Positions 43,453 to 54,722 of a stretch of DNA of 64,000 bases are shown one piece after another (within the stretch, counting starts at the first letter, position 1; every line of letters begins with the position of its first letter). The position numbers were made by a program, and so were the translations under genes. The notes beneath the pieces were generated by a model. That model searched no databases, had not been told where the DNA came from, and worked only from the letters and a program-made list of their open reading frames with translations. The stretch covers positions 1,736,001 through 1,800,000 of the forward strand of contig NZ_JAUSXL010000002.1 in NCBI RefSeq assembly GCF_030815975.1, written 5' to 3'. The DNA is from Variovorax paradoxus (GTDB lineage Bacteria > Pseudomonadota > Gammaproteobacteria > Burkholderiales > Burkholderiaceae_C).

Positions 43453-45732
43453 TCATTTGGTTTCGAACCGGGTTGCGCCGTCCCATTCGGGGTCTTGGGG
43501 CCGCAACGCCATGGAGGCTAATCGTTGTGCGTAGAGCTGGTAAAGGATTTTTTTGGCATCCGCGGCCAAGAGCGGATCCAGCAGGTTCCGGCCCACGGCC
43601 CAGTCCTGGCGGCGGTAGGCGGCAAGCACGTCGGCCCAGCGCTGCAGCTGGGCGGATTGCTGCAGTGCGGCAGGCGTTGGCTGCTGCTCGCTCTCGGTAT
43701 TGGCGTGCAGCGGCGTGAACACGGCCACGGCCTGGGCGCGGCCCTTGACGAGCACGCTGTCGAGCTCCTGCCAGACGAAGCCGGGTGCGAGTTCGCGGGT
43801 GGCGGCACTGGCGACGATCTCGACACCGTAGTGCACGCTCAGGCCTTCGAGGCGGGAGGCGAGGTTGACCGCATCGCCCACCACGGTATAGCTGCGGCGC
43901 GCGGCCGAGCCCATGTCGCCCACGCTCATGACGCCGCTGTTGAGGCCGATGCCCACGCTGATTTCAGGGCGGCCGGTGGTGCGGTGGATGTTGTTGATGT
44001 TGCGCACGGCCTCGGCCATGTCGAGCGCGGCGCGCACGGCCAGGGTGGCGTGCTCGGGGGTGTCGATGGGCGCGCCCCAGAAGGCCATGACGCAGTCGCC
44101 CATGTATTTGTCGACGGTGCCGCGGTGGGTGCTGATGACGTGGGTGAGCCGGTTGAACACGGTGTTGAGGAAAGTCTGCAGCTCGGCCGGGGCCATCTGC
44201 TCGGACAGGCGGGTGAAGTTGCGCATGTCGCAGAACATGACGGTCATGGTCTTGCTCTCGGCGCGCATGCTGTAGCGGCCGGGGGTCGCGAGCATTTCGT
44301 CGACCAGCTGCGGCGGCACGTAGGTGCCGAAAAGCCGCATGAGGCCGCGGCGCGCACGCGACTCGATGAAGTAGCCCCAGCCCATGTTGAAGGCAAAGGC
44401 GAGCGCCGCCATGGCCAGCGCGGAGGCGAGCGGCAGCACGAGGCTGTGGCGCTGGTAGAGCCAGGCGTTCACGCCGACCAGGGCCGCGACGGTGGCAAGG
44501 GCGAGCACCACCGCGCGCGGGGCCGGCAGCAGCGTGAGGCCCAGCGCCAGCACGAGCCCCGCGGCCAGCACGCTGAGCACTTCGTAGCCGGGGGCGTAGT
44601 CGGGCACCGCGAGCAGGCGATGGTCGAGCATGGCCGAGACGATGTTGGCATGCACTTCGACGCCGGGAAAGGCGGCGCCCACGGGGGTGGCGCGCAGGTC
44701 TTGCAAGCCTGGCGCGGTGGCGCCGACCAGCACGATGCGGTCCTTCAGCTCGCCCGGCGCGAGCCGCCCTTCGAGCACGTCGCCGGCGGACACGTAGCGG
44801 AACGATCCGCCGTGCGCGCCGCCGGGGCCGCGGAACGGCACCTGCATGGAGGCGGCTTCGTCGACGGGTATGCGCAGGCCGCCTGCCAGCAATGACTGGA
44901 GCCGCGGCGCGGCGCCGCCTGGTCCACCTGGTGCAAATGCCGGCCGCACGGGCGGCGTGCCGCTGGCGAGCCGGTAGACGGCGAGCGCGAGCGACTCGTA
45001 GTAGCCGGGCCGGGCCTGGTCGCCCTCATAGCGGGCGATGAGCGGCACGGCGCGGATGACGCCGTCGCCGTTCGACATGACCAGCGTGTTGAGAAAACCC
45101 GCCGCCGGCGCGGCAGCGGCCAGCACGGGCAGGCTGGCACCAAAGCCGTTCCAGCCCGTGGCGTAGCCGCGGCCCGGCGGAAAGGCTTCGGCCCGCAGCA
45201 GCGGGGCCGGCGGCAGCTGGCCCTTGGCGCCGGGCTTTTCGGTGCGCGTGAAGTAGTAGCCGAGCGCCACGCGCTGGCCTTGCATGGCGGCGGCAAAGGC
45301 GGCGTCGTTGTCGAGCGTGGGGGCGAGCCGGTCGATTTCGGCGGCCAGGCCCGGCATGTCGCGCAGCGGGCCGCGCGCAATCTGGCGCAGCTTGTCGAGG
45401 CTGGCGCTCCGGTCGGGCTCGACGAACATCACGTCGAAGCCCAGCGCCGCGGCCTGCTGCCGCCCGGTGAGCTCCCGGGTGAGCCGGGCCAGCTTGTCGC
45501 GCGCCCAGGGCCATTGGCCCTGCCGGGTGAGGCTGGCGTCGTCGACGTCGACGATCACGATGCGCGGGTCGAGCGTGCCGGGCATGGTGGCGCGCAGGCG
45601 CGTGTCGTAGATCAGGTGGTCGAGCCGGTCGATGGCATCCAGGCGCCAGAGGCCGGTGGCATGCGCCAGCGCGAGCAAGACCGGCAGCAGGGTGATGGCA
45701 ATGCGCGGCCAGTGGCGCCTGAGCGCGGTCAC
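43453..45732 (-). CDS. CHASE2-domain adenylate/guanylate cyclase
   Basis: A 759-residue inner-membrane sensor. An N-terminal helix leads into a periplasmic CHASE2 domain (about residues 30-340; DPRIVIVDVDDASLTRQGQWPW, GKDRIVLVGATAPGLQD-like segment), then three helices (about 350-430) and a class III catalytic domain (about 470-650) with metal Asp residues in VMFCDMRNFTRL and KYMGDCVMAFWG and the transition-state Asn/Arg in GDAVNLASRLEG. All catalytic residues are present, so it should be active; the Lys/Asp-Thr pattern suits ATP. It starts at GTG 45732. It is adjacent to FHA, PP2C and a cyclic-nucleotide phosphodiesterase, forming a signalling unit. Confidence 0.93.
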   Translation of the reverse strand: MTALRRHWPRIAITLLPVLLALAHATGLWRLDAIDRLDHLIYDTRLRATMPGTLDPRIVIVDVDDASLTRQGQWPWARDKLARLTRELTGRQQAAALGFDVMFVEPDRSASLDKLRQIARGPLRDMPGLAAEIDRLAPTLDNDAAFAAAMQGQRVALGYYFTRTEKPGAKGQLPPAPLLRAEAFPPGRGYATGWNGFGASLPVLAAAAPAAGFLNTLVMSNGDGVIRAVPLIARYEGDQARPGYYESLALAVYRLASGTPPVRPAFAPGGPGGAAPRLQSLLAGGLRIPVDEAASMQVPFRGPGGAHGGSFRYVSAGDVLEGRLAPGELKDRIVLVGATAPGLQDLRATPVGAAFPGVEVHANIVSAMLDHRLLAVPDYAPGYEVLSVLAAGLVLALGLTLLPAPRAVVLALATVAALVGVNAWLYQRHSLVLPLASALAMAALAFAFNMGWGYFIESRARRGLMRLFGTYVPPQLVDEMLATPGRYSMRAESKTMTVMFCDMRNFTRLSEQMAPAELQTFLNTVFNRLTHVISTHRGTVDKYMGDCVMAFWGAPIDTPEHATLAVRAALDMAEAVRNINNIHRTTGRPEISVGIGLNSGVMSVGDMGSAARRSYTVVGDAVNLASRLEGLSVHYGVEIVASAATRELAPGFVWQELDSVLVKGRAQAVAVFTPLHANTESEQQPTPAALQQSAQLQRWADVLAAYRRQDWAVGRNLLDPLLAADAKKILYQLYAQRLASMALRPQDPEWDGATRFETK

Positions 45733-45767
45733 GCTAGTGCACCCTAGGCGCTGCTGCGCCGCGAAAA

Positions 45768-46421
45768 TCAGACCCGCACGAACTGCATGCGCGTGGCGCC
45801 GCCGAGTTCCAGCACGTCGCTTTCCTGCAGTCCGACGGGGTCGGCGCCGAGCGGAGCGCCGTTGAGCGTGACGCCGCCCATGATGGTGGAGGCCATGTAG
45901 CCCTGCCGGCGGCGCGTGACGACCGCAACCGCAACGCCGGGCTTGCCAATGGTGGTGACCACTTTCTGCAGCGGCACTTCCTGCCCCTGGTCGGCGCCGG
46001 AAAGAACGCGCAGCACGGGCACGCCCAGTTCGAGCAGCGCGCCGGCTTCGGTGGGCGCGGCCGACAGCGGAACGGACGCCGGGTACTCGCCGCGCGCATT
46101 GCGCGTGGAAGCGGCATTGGCGGCCACGCTGCTGCGCGCGCGGAAGTGCAGGCGGCAGCCACCGATTTCGATGACGTCGTTGTCCTTGAGCTTCTGCTGC
46201 TTCTGGACAACGATCGCATTGACGTAGGTGCCGTTGGTGCTGTTGAGATCTTCAATTTCGACTTCGGCGCCGCGCATGTGCAGCACGGCATGCTCACCGC
46301 TGACGGCGAGATTGTCGAGCACGATGTCGTTGTAGGCGCGCCGCCCCAGCGTGGTCCGGTCTTTGGCAAGCGCCATTTGCCCGATGACAGTGCCATCGAT
46401 CGAAATGATCATCTTCGGCAT
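45768..46421 (-). CDS. FHA domain protein
   Basis: A 217-residue cytosolic protein. The forkhead-associated domain at about residues 15-95 has the conserved GRR (TLGRRAYNDIVL), SGEH and the NSTNGTYVN core that reads phosphothreonine. The C-terminal half (LLELGVPVLRVLSGADQGQEVPLQKVVTTIGKPGVAV...) looks like a second, degenerate FHA domain with the phosphopeptide residues changed. It sits between the PP2C phosphatase and the cyclase, 24 and 35 bp away. No Ser/Thr kinase gene is in the window; the phosphorylated partner is unknown. Confidence 0.92.
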   Translation of the reverse strand: MPKMIISIDGTVIGQMALAKDRTTLGRRAYNDIVLDNLAVSGEHAVLHMRGAEVEIEDLNSTNGTYVNAIVVQKQQKLKDNDVIEIGGCRLHFRARSSVAANAASTRNARGEYPASVPLSAAPTEAGALLELGVPVLRVLSGADQGQEVPLQKVVTTIGKPGVAVAVVTRRRQGYMASTIMGGVTLNGAPLGADPVGLQESDVLELGGATRMQFVRV

Positions 46422-46445
46422 TGCCGACTCCCTGAATGCATGTTT

Positions 46446-47246
46446 TTATTCAGGCGCACTGCCAACGCGCGCCCTGGCCAGGACAACTGAAATATTGTCC
46501 CGGCCGCCATTGTCGTTGGCAACCGCAACCAACAGTGAGGCTTTCTGCTGAAGCTCGACATCGTGATTCAAAAGCGTGAAAAGCTGCGCATCCGGGACCA
46601 TCTCGCTGAGCCCGTCGGAGCAGAGCATATAGAGATCGTCGGGCCTTGCGGTGTGTTCGTGCATTTCCAGCACCACCTGTGGCTCCACGCCCATGGCGCG
46701 CGTCACCAGGTTGCGGTGCGGTGAAATCAGCGCTTCTTCGGCCGTGATGGCGCCGGCGTCGAGCTGCTGCTGGCGCAGCGAGTGGTCGCGCGTGAGCTGC
46801 TCGAGCTTGTTGTTGCGAAGGCGGTAGCAGCGCGAATCGCCGATGTGGCCGACCAGCACGCGCTGCGGCCGGAACGCGGCCAGCACCAGGGTGGTTCCCA
46901 TGCCCTGCAGTTCGGCATTGTCCAGGCCGGCATCGAAGATGGCGGAATTGGCCTCGTCGGTGGCCGCCTGCAAGGCACGCCGGACCACCCGCGCCGGCGC
47001 CTGCAGGCCGGCTTGCGCGAACCAGCGCGCGAAGCTGGCCTGCACCAGCGACACGGCCATGGCGCTGGCCACTTCGCCGCCCTTGTAGCCGCCCATGCCA
47101 TCGGCCAGCACCGCCAGGCCGAGGGCCGGGTCGACGCGCAGGTCGTCCTCGTTGTGGGCGCGCGTGCGCCCGACATCGGTCAGCGCCGCAAACTCCCACA
47201 CGAGATGGGGCCGGGTGGAAAAAAGGGACGCGCCGACACTTGCCAT
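46446..47246 (-). CDS. PP2C family serine/threonine phosphatase
   Basis: A 266-residue PPM-type phosphatase. All core metal motifs are visible: RTRAHNEDDLRV, LAVLADGMGGYKGGEVAS, GHIGDSRCYRL, LCSDGLSEMV and a C-terminal NDNGGRDNISVVLAR. It removes phosphate from Ser/Thr on protein targets. It is followed by the FHA gene 24 bp downstream and preceded by terC 32 bp upstream on the same strand. With FHA it suggests a Hanks-type phospho-signalling node feeding the cyclase; no kinase is encoded locally. Confidence 0.94.
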   Translation of the reverse strand: MASVGASLFSTRPHLVWEFAALTDVGRTRAHNEDDLRVDPALGLAVLADGMGGYKGGEVASAMAVSLVQASFARWFAQAGLQAPARVVRRALQAATDEANSAIFDAGLDNAELQGMGTTLVLAAFRPQRVLVGHIGDSRCYRLRNNKLEQLTRDHSLRQQQLDAGAITAEEALISPHRNLVTRAMGVEPQVVLEMHEHTARPDDLYMLCSDGLSEMVPDAQLFTLLNHDVELQQKASLLVAVANDNGGRDNISVVLARARVGSAPE

Positions 47247-47278
47247 ATATTTTCAAAAAGCGTCGACGCGCGACGGTT

Positions 47279-47965
47279 TCAGTGCCCCGCAACGGCTTGC
47301 GCGCGCCGCTGAAGCAGGCGGCCCACGGCCACCACGAACAACGCACCGGCGGCTGCCGCCGCATAGTGCAGCCAGGGGTTTGCAACCAGCACCTCCCGCA
47401 GCGAGACGTCGCTTGCAATGGTTTCGCCGCCGACCCAGCCGATCAGGGCGGCGCCCAGCATGACGACGATCGGAAAGCGTTCCATCAGCTTGATCATGAG
47501 CGTGCTGCCGAAGATCACCAGCGGAATGCTGATGGCCAGGCCAAGCACCAGCAGCACCATGTTGCCCTGCGCAGCGGCCGCCACGGCAATCACGTTGTCC
47601 AGGCTCATGACCAGGTCGGCCAGCAGGATGGTGCGCACGGCCGCCATCATGCTGCCGTATTCCTTGGCATCGCCTTCGCCTTCGTCTTCTTCGCTCAGCA
47701 GCTGAAGGCCGATCCACAGCAGCAGCAGGCCGCCGACGATCTGCAGATAGGGCAGCGCCAGCAGCTTGGCCGCCACCACCGTGAGCACGATGCGCAGCAC
47801 CACGGCCGCGCCCGAGCCGAACAGAACGGCTTTTTGCTGCTGCGCGGGCGGCAGCGAACGGGCCGCCATGGCAATCACCACGGCGTTGTCGCCCGAAAGA
47901 ATGATGTTGATCCAGACAATCTTGATCAGGCCGATCCAGAAGTCGGTGCTTTGAAGGAGTTCCAT
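47279..47965 (-). CDS. TerC family integral membrane protein, second copy
   Basis: A 228-residue protein with seven predicted helices and the duplicated TerC motif: ILSGDNAVVIAMA (about residues 18-30) and VMSLDNVIAVAA (about 108-119). An acidic loop (SEEDEGEGDAKEYG) lies between. Unlike the paralogue at 26320 it has no manganese riboswitch leader: only about 100 bp with a terminator lie upstream. Start ATG 47965 (MELLQSTDF) has AAGGAG-like sequence nearby. It may export metal ions or help metalate exported enzymes; the ligand is unknown. It is the first gene of the minus-strand signalling cluster. Confidence 0.88.
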   Translation of the reverse strand: MELLQSTDFWIGLIKIVWINIILSGDNAVVIAMAARSLPPAQQQKAVLFGSGAAVVLRIVLTVVAAKLLALPYLQIVGGLLLLWIGLQLLSEEDEGEGDAKEYGSMMAAVRTILLADLVMSLDNVIAVAAAAQGNMVLLVLGLAISIPLVIFGSTLMIKLMERFPIVVMLGAALIGWVGGETIASDVSLREVLVANPWLHYAAAAAGALFVVAVGRLLQRRAQAVAGH

Positions 47966-47991
47966 GTCTCTTGTTCCACTGTGTTGTAGTG

Positions 47992-48028
47992 AAAAAAGCG
48001 CCCGCAATCCAGATTGCGGGCGCTTTTT
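47992..48028. terminator. Bidirectional terminator after sucD
   Basis: GCGCCCGCAAT - CCAG - ATTGCGGGCGC, flanked by A6 and T5. It ends the sucCD transcript before the terC cluster. Confidence 0.9.
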
Positions 48029-48067
48029 CTTTTTGCGTGGGATCGCGGAGAAACTGCCGGGGCTTGT

Positions 48068-48961
48068 CTAGAGCTGTGCCTTGAGCAGCTTGGCAAGTTC
48101 CGAGAAGTTGCGCGTCACGGTGAAGCCGCACTCCTCCATGATGGCGAGCTTGGCATCGGCCGTGTCGGCGCCGCCCGAGATCAGCGCGCCGGCGTGGCCC
48201 ATGCGCTTGCCGGGAGGGGCGGTGACACCGGCGATGAAGCCGACCACCGGCTTCTTCATGTGTTCCTTGCACCAGCGGGCCGCGTCGGCTTCGTCGGGGC
48301 CGCCGATTTCGCCGATCATGATGACGGCGTCGGTGTCGGGGTCGTCGTTGAAGGCCTGCATCACGTCGATGTGCTTCAGGCCATTGATCGGGTCGCCGCC
48401 AATGCCGACGGCCGACGATTGGCCAAGGCCGATTTCGGTGAGCTGCGCCACGGCTTCATACGTGAGCGTGCCCGAGCGGCTGACCACGCCGATGCGGCCC
48501 TTGCGGTGGATGTGGCCGGGCATGATGCCGATCTTGATTTCGTCGGGCGTGATCAGGCCGGGGCAGTTGGGACCCAGCAGCAAGGTCTTCTTGCCGCCGG
48601 CCGCTTCCTTGGCCTTCATCCTGTTGCGCACTTCGAGCATGTCGCGAACCGGAATGCCTTCGGTGATGCAGATCGCCATGTCCAGGTCGGCCTCGACGGC
48701 TTCCCAGATGGCGGCCGCGGCACCTGCCGGCGGCACGTAGATCACCGACACGGTGGCGCCGGTTTGCGAGGCGGCTTCCTTCACCGAACCGAAGATCGGG
48801 ATGTTGAAGATCGACTCGCCGGCCTTCTTGGGATTCACGCCCGCCACGAAGGCGTTCTTGCCGTTCGCGTATTCCTGGCACTTCTCGGTGTGGAACTGGC
48901 CGGTCTTGCCGGTGATGCCTTGCGTGATGACTTTGGTGTCTTTGTTGATGTAGATCGACAT
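48068..48961 (-). CDS. sucD: Succinyl-CoA ligase, alpha subunit
   Basis: A 297-residue TCA-cycle enzyme subunit that with SucC converts succinyl-CoA, phosphate and NDP to succinate, CoA and NTP. The CoA-binding N-domain starts [20 protein letters not shown], and the active-site His is in [24 protein letters not shown] and [10 protein letters not shown] are conserved family blocks. Start ATG 48961 lies 10 bp after the sucC stop. Order sucC-sucD on one strand is the usual one. Confidence 0.97.
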   Translation of the reverse strand: MSIYINKDTKVITQGITGKTGQFHTEKCQEYANGKNAFVAGVNPKKAGESIFNIPIFGSVKEAASQTGATVSVIYVPPAGAAAAIWEAVEADLDMAICITEGIPVRDMLEVRNRMKAKEAAGGKKTLLLGPNCPGLITPDEIKIGIMPGHIHRKGRIGVVSRSGTLTYEAVAQLTEIGLGQSSAVGIGGDPINGLKHIDVMQAFNDDPDTDAVIMIGEIGGPDEADAARWCKEHMKKPVVGFIAGVTAPPGKRMGHAGALISGGADTADAKLAIMEECGFTVTRNFSELAKLLKAQL

Positions 48962-48971
48962 GACTTGTTCC

Positions 48972-50141
<1,170 letters not shown>

Positions 50142-50344
50142 GAGGGATGTCTCTCGGAAGGAGGTTGAGAACGGGAGATCTGGGGTCTGAGGCGTCTTTG
50201 GCTCTGTTGCTCGCGGGCGACGGCAGCCTGGCGGCTGGGGGCGGCGAACAACCGCGGACTGTATCATGGTGCGGCGCACCAATACACGAGGCGACCTTGC
50301 GGTCAATACGTACTTTCTTCTAGCTCCTCTACGCATACTCCGAT

Positions 50345-51268
50345 ATGGCCAAGGTTTTCATCGACGGCGAAGCCGGCACCACCGGTTTGCAGATTCGCGA
50401 GCGGCTCCAGACGATGCCGCAGATCGAACTCGTGAGCATTGCGCCCGAGCTGCGAAAAGACGCGGCCGCCAAGCGCGAGCTGATGGCCGGCGTCGACCTG
50501 GTGGTGCTGTGCCTGCACGACGATGCGGCGCGCGAATCGGTCGCGCTGATCGATCAGCTGTCGGGCAAAAAGCCCAAGATCATCGACGCCTCCACCGCGC
50601 ACCGCGTGGCGCCCGGCTGGGTGTTCGGCTTTCCTGAACTGGTGGAAGGCCACTGGCAGGCCGTGGCCGCGGCGGACCGCGTCGGCAACCCGGGCTGCTA
50701 TGCGACGGGCGCCATCGCCATGGTGCGCCCGCTGGTCGATGCCGGCCTGCTGCCGGCCGACTTTCCGATTTCGCTGCCTTCGGTGAGCGGCTATTCGGGC
50801 GGCGGGCGGGCCATGATCGAAGACTACGAGAACGGCAAGGCGCCGCTTTTCGAGACCTATGCGCTCGGCCTCAAGCACAAGCACATCCCTGAAATCATGA
50901 AGTACACCGGCCTGACCCGCCGGCCGGTCTTCATTCCTTCGGTGGGCAATTTCAAGCAGGGCATGCTGGTGCAGCTGCCGCTGCACCTCGACCTGCTGCC
51001 CGGCAAGCCGAAGGCCGGCGACCTGCACGAGGCCCTGGCCGCGCACTACGCCAAGAGCAACACGCCCGAGCATTTCGTGAAGGTGCTGCCGCCCACCAAC
51101 GACGGCAAGCTCGACGCGCTGGCGCTCAACGACACCAACAATCTCGAGATCCGCGTGTTCCCGAACGAGGACCACCGCCACGCCGTGGTGATCACGCGCC
51201 TCGACAACCTGGGCAAGGGCGCGAGCGGCGCCGCGGTGCAGAACCTGAAGCTGATGCTGGCGCTCTGA
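50345..51268 (+). CDS. argC: N-acetyl-gamma-glutamyl-phosphate reductase, type 2
   Basis: A 307-residue NADPH-dependent reductase of arginine synthesis. The nucleotide-binding loop is [21 protein letters not shown] and the catalytic Cys is in [10 protein letters not shown] (about residue 117). The shorter length (about 310 rather than 345) and these motifs identify the type 2 ArgC common in betaproteobacteria. It is divergent from sucC. No other arg genes are adjacent. Confidence 0.96.
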   Translation: MAKVFIDGEAGTTGLQIRERLQTMPQIELVSIAPELRKDAAAKRELMAGVDLVVLCLHDDAARESVALIDQLSGKKPKIIDASTAHRVAPGWVFGFPELVEGHWQAVAAADRVGNPGCYATGAIAMVRPLVDAGLLPADFPISLPSVSGYSGGGRAMIEDYENGKAPLFETYALGLKHKHIPEIMKYTGLTRRPVFIPSVGNFKQGMLVQLPLHLDLLPGKPKAGDLHEALAAHYAKSNTPEHFVKVLPPTNDGKLDALALNDTNNLEIRVFPNEDHRHAVVITRLDNLGKGASGAAVQNLKLMLAL

Positions 51269-51296
51269 GCGCCAGCCACCGGCAGGCGGCGGATCG

Positions 51297-51719
51297 TCAG
51301 CCGGCTTCGAGCAGGCGCCGCAGCGACTGCAGGTCGCGCGCGATCCAGGCGGCGTCGCGCTCGAAGGCCGCATCGTCCATGTGCGGCTGGCGCAGCAGCG
51401 TGAACTGCAGTTCGCAGATGCCCGGCGCGACGCCGATCACGCGGAACGGCAGATAGACCTCGGGCACGCCCTCGGGGGCCACCCAATGGTCGAGCACGCC
51501 GAATTCGTTGGCCGGCGTGAAGCGCAGGCGGGCTTCGCCGTCCGGCGTCGTGGCCACCCAGTGATCGCCATGCGGGACCAATGCGCTCTTGGCCAGGCCG
51601 CTGGCCCAATCGGGCAGCCGCGCCGGATCGGAAGCCAGCGCATAGGCATGGCGCCAGTCGCAGGCCACGCGCTGCGTGACGACGCGGGACTGCGCCGCGG
51701 GATCTTCATTCGTTGCCAT
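51297..51719 (-). CDS. SRPBCC (START-like) family protein
   Basis: A 140-residue protein of the Bet v1/SRPBCC-like lipid- or aromatic-binding fold, judged from length and pattern: [27 protein letters not shown] (helix and small loop), [30 protein letters not shown] (beta hairpins) and a terminal long helix ([24 protein letters not shown]). Ligand and role unknown. The ATG at 51719 overlaps the recX stop by 14 bp, so it probably belongs to the recA-recX transcription unit. Confidence 0.75.
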   Translation of the reverse strand: MATNEDPAAQSRVVTQRVACDWRHAYALASDPARLPDWASGLAKSALVPHGDHWVATTPDGEARLRFTPANEFGVLDHWVAPEGVPEVYLPFRVIGVAPGICELQFTLLRQPHMDDAAFERDAAWIARDLQSLRRLLEAG

Positions 51720-52161
51720 CGAAATCGCTCCTGAGTACCTTGGCCACCACCGCGCCCGAAAAGCCGCGCGCCAGCAGGAAGCGGGTTTGCTTGGCACGCT
51801 CCTTCGCATCGGCGGGCGGTGCGTCGAAGCGGCGGCGCCACAGGGCCGTGGCGCGCTCCACTTCGGTGTCCTGCAGGCTGGCCACGGCCTGTGCAATGGC
51901 CTCCGGTGCAATGCCCTTGGCCTGCAGTTCCTGCCGCACCCGCAGTGCGCCCGAGCGAGCGGCGCGCTGGTCCAGCACCGAGGCCACCACGCGCGGCTCG
52001 CTGATGAAGTCCTTTGCGGCCAGCTCGTCGAGTGCGCGGGCCAGTTCGCCGGGTGCTTCTTCGTGCCTGGCCAGCTTGCGCTCCAGCTCCGCGCGCGAAT
52101 GCTCGCGCTGGCTCAGGAGCCGCAGCGCGCGGCCTTTGAGGGAGGGGGCACCGAAAGCCAT
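51706..52161 (-). CDS. recX: Regulatory protein RecX
   Basis: A 151-residue RecX: all-helical three-repeat protein ([73 protein letters not shown]). It caps RecA filaments and limits recombinase activity. It lies 27 bp downstream of recA on the same strand, so both should be SOS-induced from the tandem LexA boxes upstream of recA. The stop overlaps the next gene by 14 bp. Confidence 0.93.
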   Translation of the reverse strand: MAFGAPSLKGRALRLLSQREHSRAELERKLARHEEAPGELARALDELAAKDFISEPRVVASVLDQRAARSGALRVRQELQAKGIAPEAIAQAVASLQDTEVERATALWRRRFDAPPADAKERAKQTRFLLARGFSGAVVAKVLRSDFDGNE

Positions 52162-52188
52162 GCGCCGCTTCCGTGCGTGCTCGCCTGC

Positions 52189-53307
<1,119 letters not shown>

Positions 53308-53355
53308 GAAGAAATCTCCTTGAAAATCAACGGTTTGTGTGTGGTTGCGGTCCGT

Positions 53356-53371
53356 CTGCTTTTAATTACAG
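53356..53371. promoter_or_regulatory. LexA (SOS) box 1 upstream of recA
   Basis: CTGCTTTTAATTACAG matches the gammaproteobacterial/betaproteobacterial LexA consensus CTG-N10-CAG with an AT-rich core. It lies 48 bp before the recA ATG. Confidence 0.8.
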
Positions 53372-53372
53372 G

Positions 53373-53388
53373 CTGGATGCTTGAACAG
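53373..53388. promoter_or_regulatory. LexA (SOS) box 2 upstream of recA
   Basis: CTGGATGCTTGAACAG again fits CTG-N10-CAG and starts two bases after box 1 ends. The core is less AT-rich, so it is the weaker of the two. Confidence 0.6.
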
Positions 53389-53453
53389 TAGTGTAGAGGC
53401 TCGTTGGTTTGAGTAAACCCATTTTTTGGTCAGTTTGCTTTACCATCTAGCCG

Positions 53454-53939
53454 ATGGCCGAACAAGCTTTTCCGACCGATCCGGACGCCTGGCGGCAAAC
53501 CCACCTGGGCCGCCTGCTGGGCCATGCGATGCGCCGCTTCGACGAGCGCGTGCTCGAACTCATGGCGCACGACGCCGACGTACCGCTGGCGCTGTCGAAC
53601 CTGGCCGCGCGCGCCCAGGTGAGCGCCGCGCACATCCACATCACGCGGCACCTGGCGCGCGAGGGCTCGCGCCTGACCGAGCTGGCCGCGCGCGCCGGCA
53701 TGACCAAGCAGGCGATGGGCGCCTTGGTGGATCAGTGCGAGGCCTGGGGCCTGGTCACGCGCGGGCCCGATCCACTCGACGCGCGGGCGCGGCGCGTGCT
53801 CTTCACCACCGACGGCCTCGCGTGGCTCGACGCCTTCCGCAGCGCGGTGACGCAGGCCGAGCGCGAGTTCCGCGCCAGCGTGGGCCACGACATTGCCACC
53901 GTGGTAACCATCGGACTGGAAGCCTACACAGAGGGCTAG
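53454..53939 (+). CDS. MarR family transcriptional regulator
   Basis: A 161-residue winged-helix dimeric regulator. The DNA-binding block is SRLTELAARAGMTKQAMGALVDQCEAWGLVTRGPDPLDARARRVLFTTDG (helix-turn-helix then the basic wing), with helical dimerisation ends. The ligand is not known. GGTTT-GAGT-AAACC at 53406-53419, about 35 bp upstream, is a candidate autoregulatory site. The gene is divergent from recA and followed after 68 bp by a response-regulator gene. Confidence 0.88.
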   Translation: MAEQAFPTDPDAWRQTHLGRLLGHAMRRFDERVLELMAHDADVPLALSNLAARAQVSAAHIHITRHLAREGSRLTELAARAGMTKQAMGALVDQCEAWGLVTRGPDPLDARARRVLFTTDGLAWLDAFRSAVTQAEREFRASVGHDIATVVTIGLEAYTEG

Positions 53940-54007
53940 ACTCGGCTGGAGCGAGACATATGTGAACGCGGCGCCGGCGCGGCGCCCGAACCGGCCGGAG
54001 GTGGCTC

Positions 54008-54679
<672 letters not shown>

Positions 54680-54722
54680 ATCGATCGCGGCACATGGTGC
54701 GCGAAGACCGGGGGCGAGTCCT

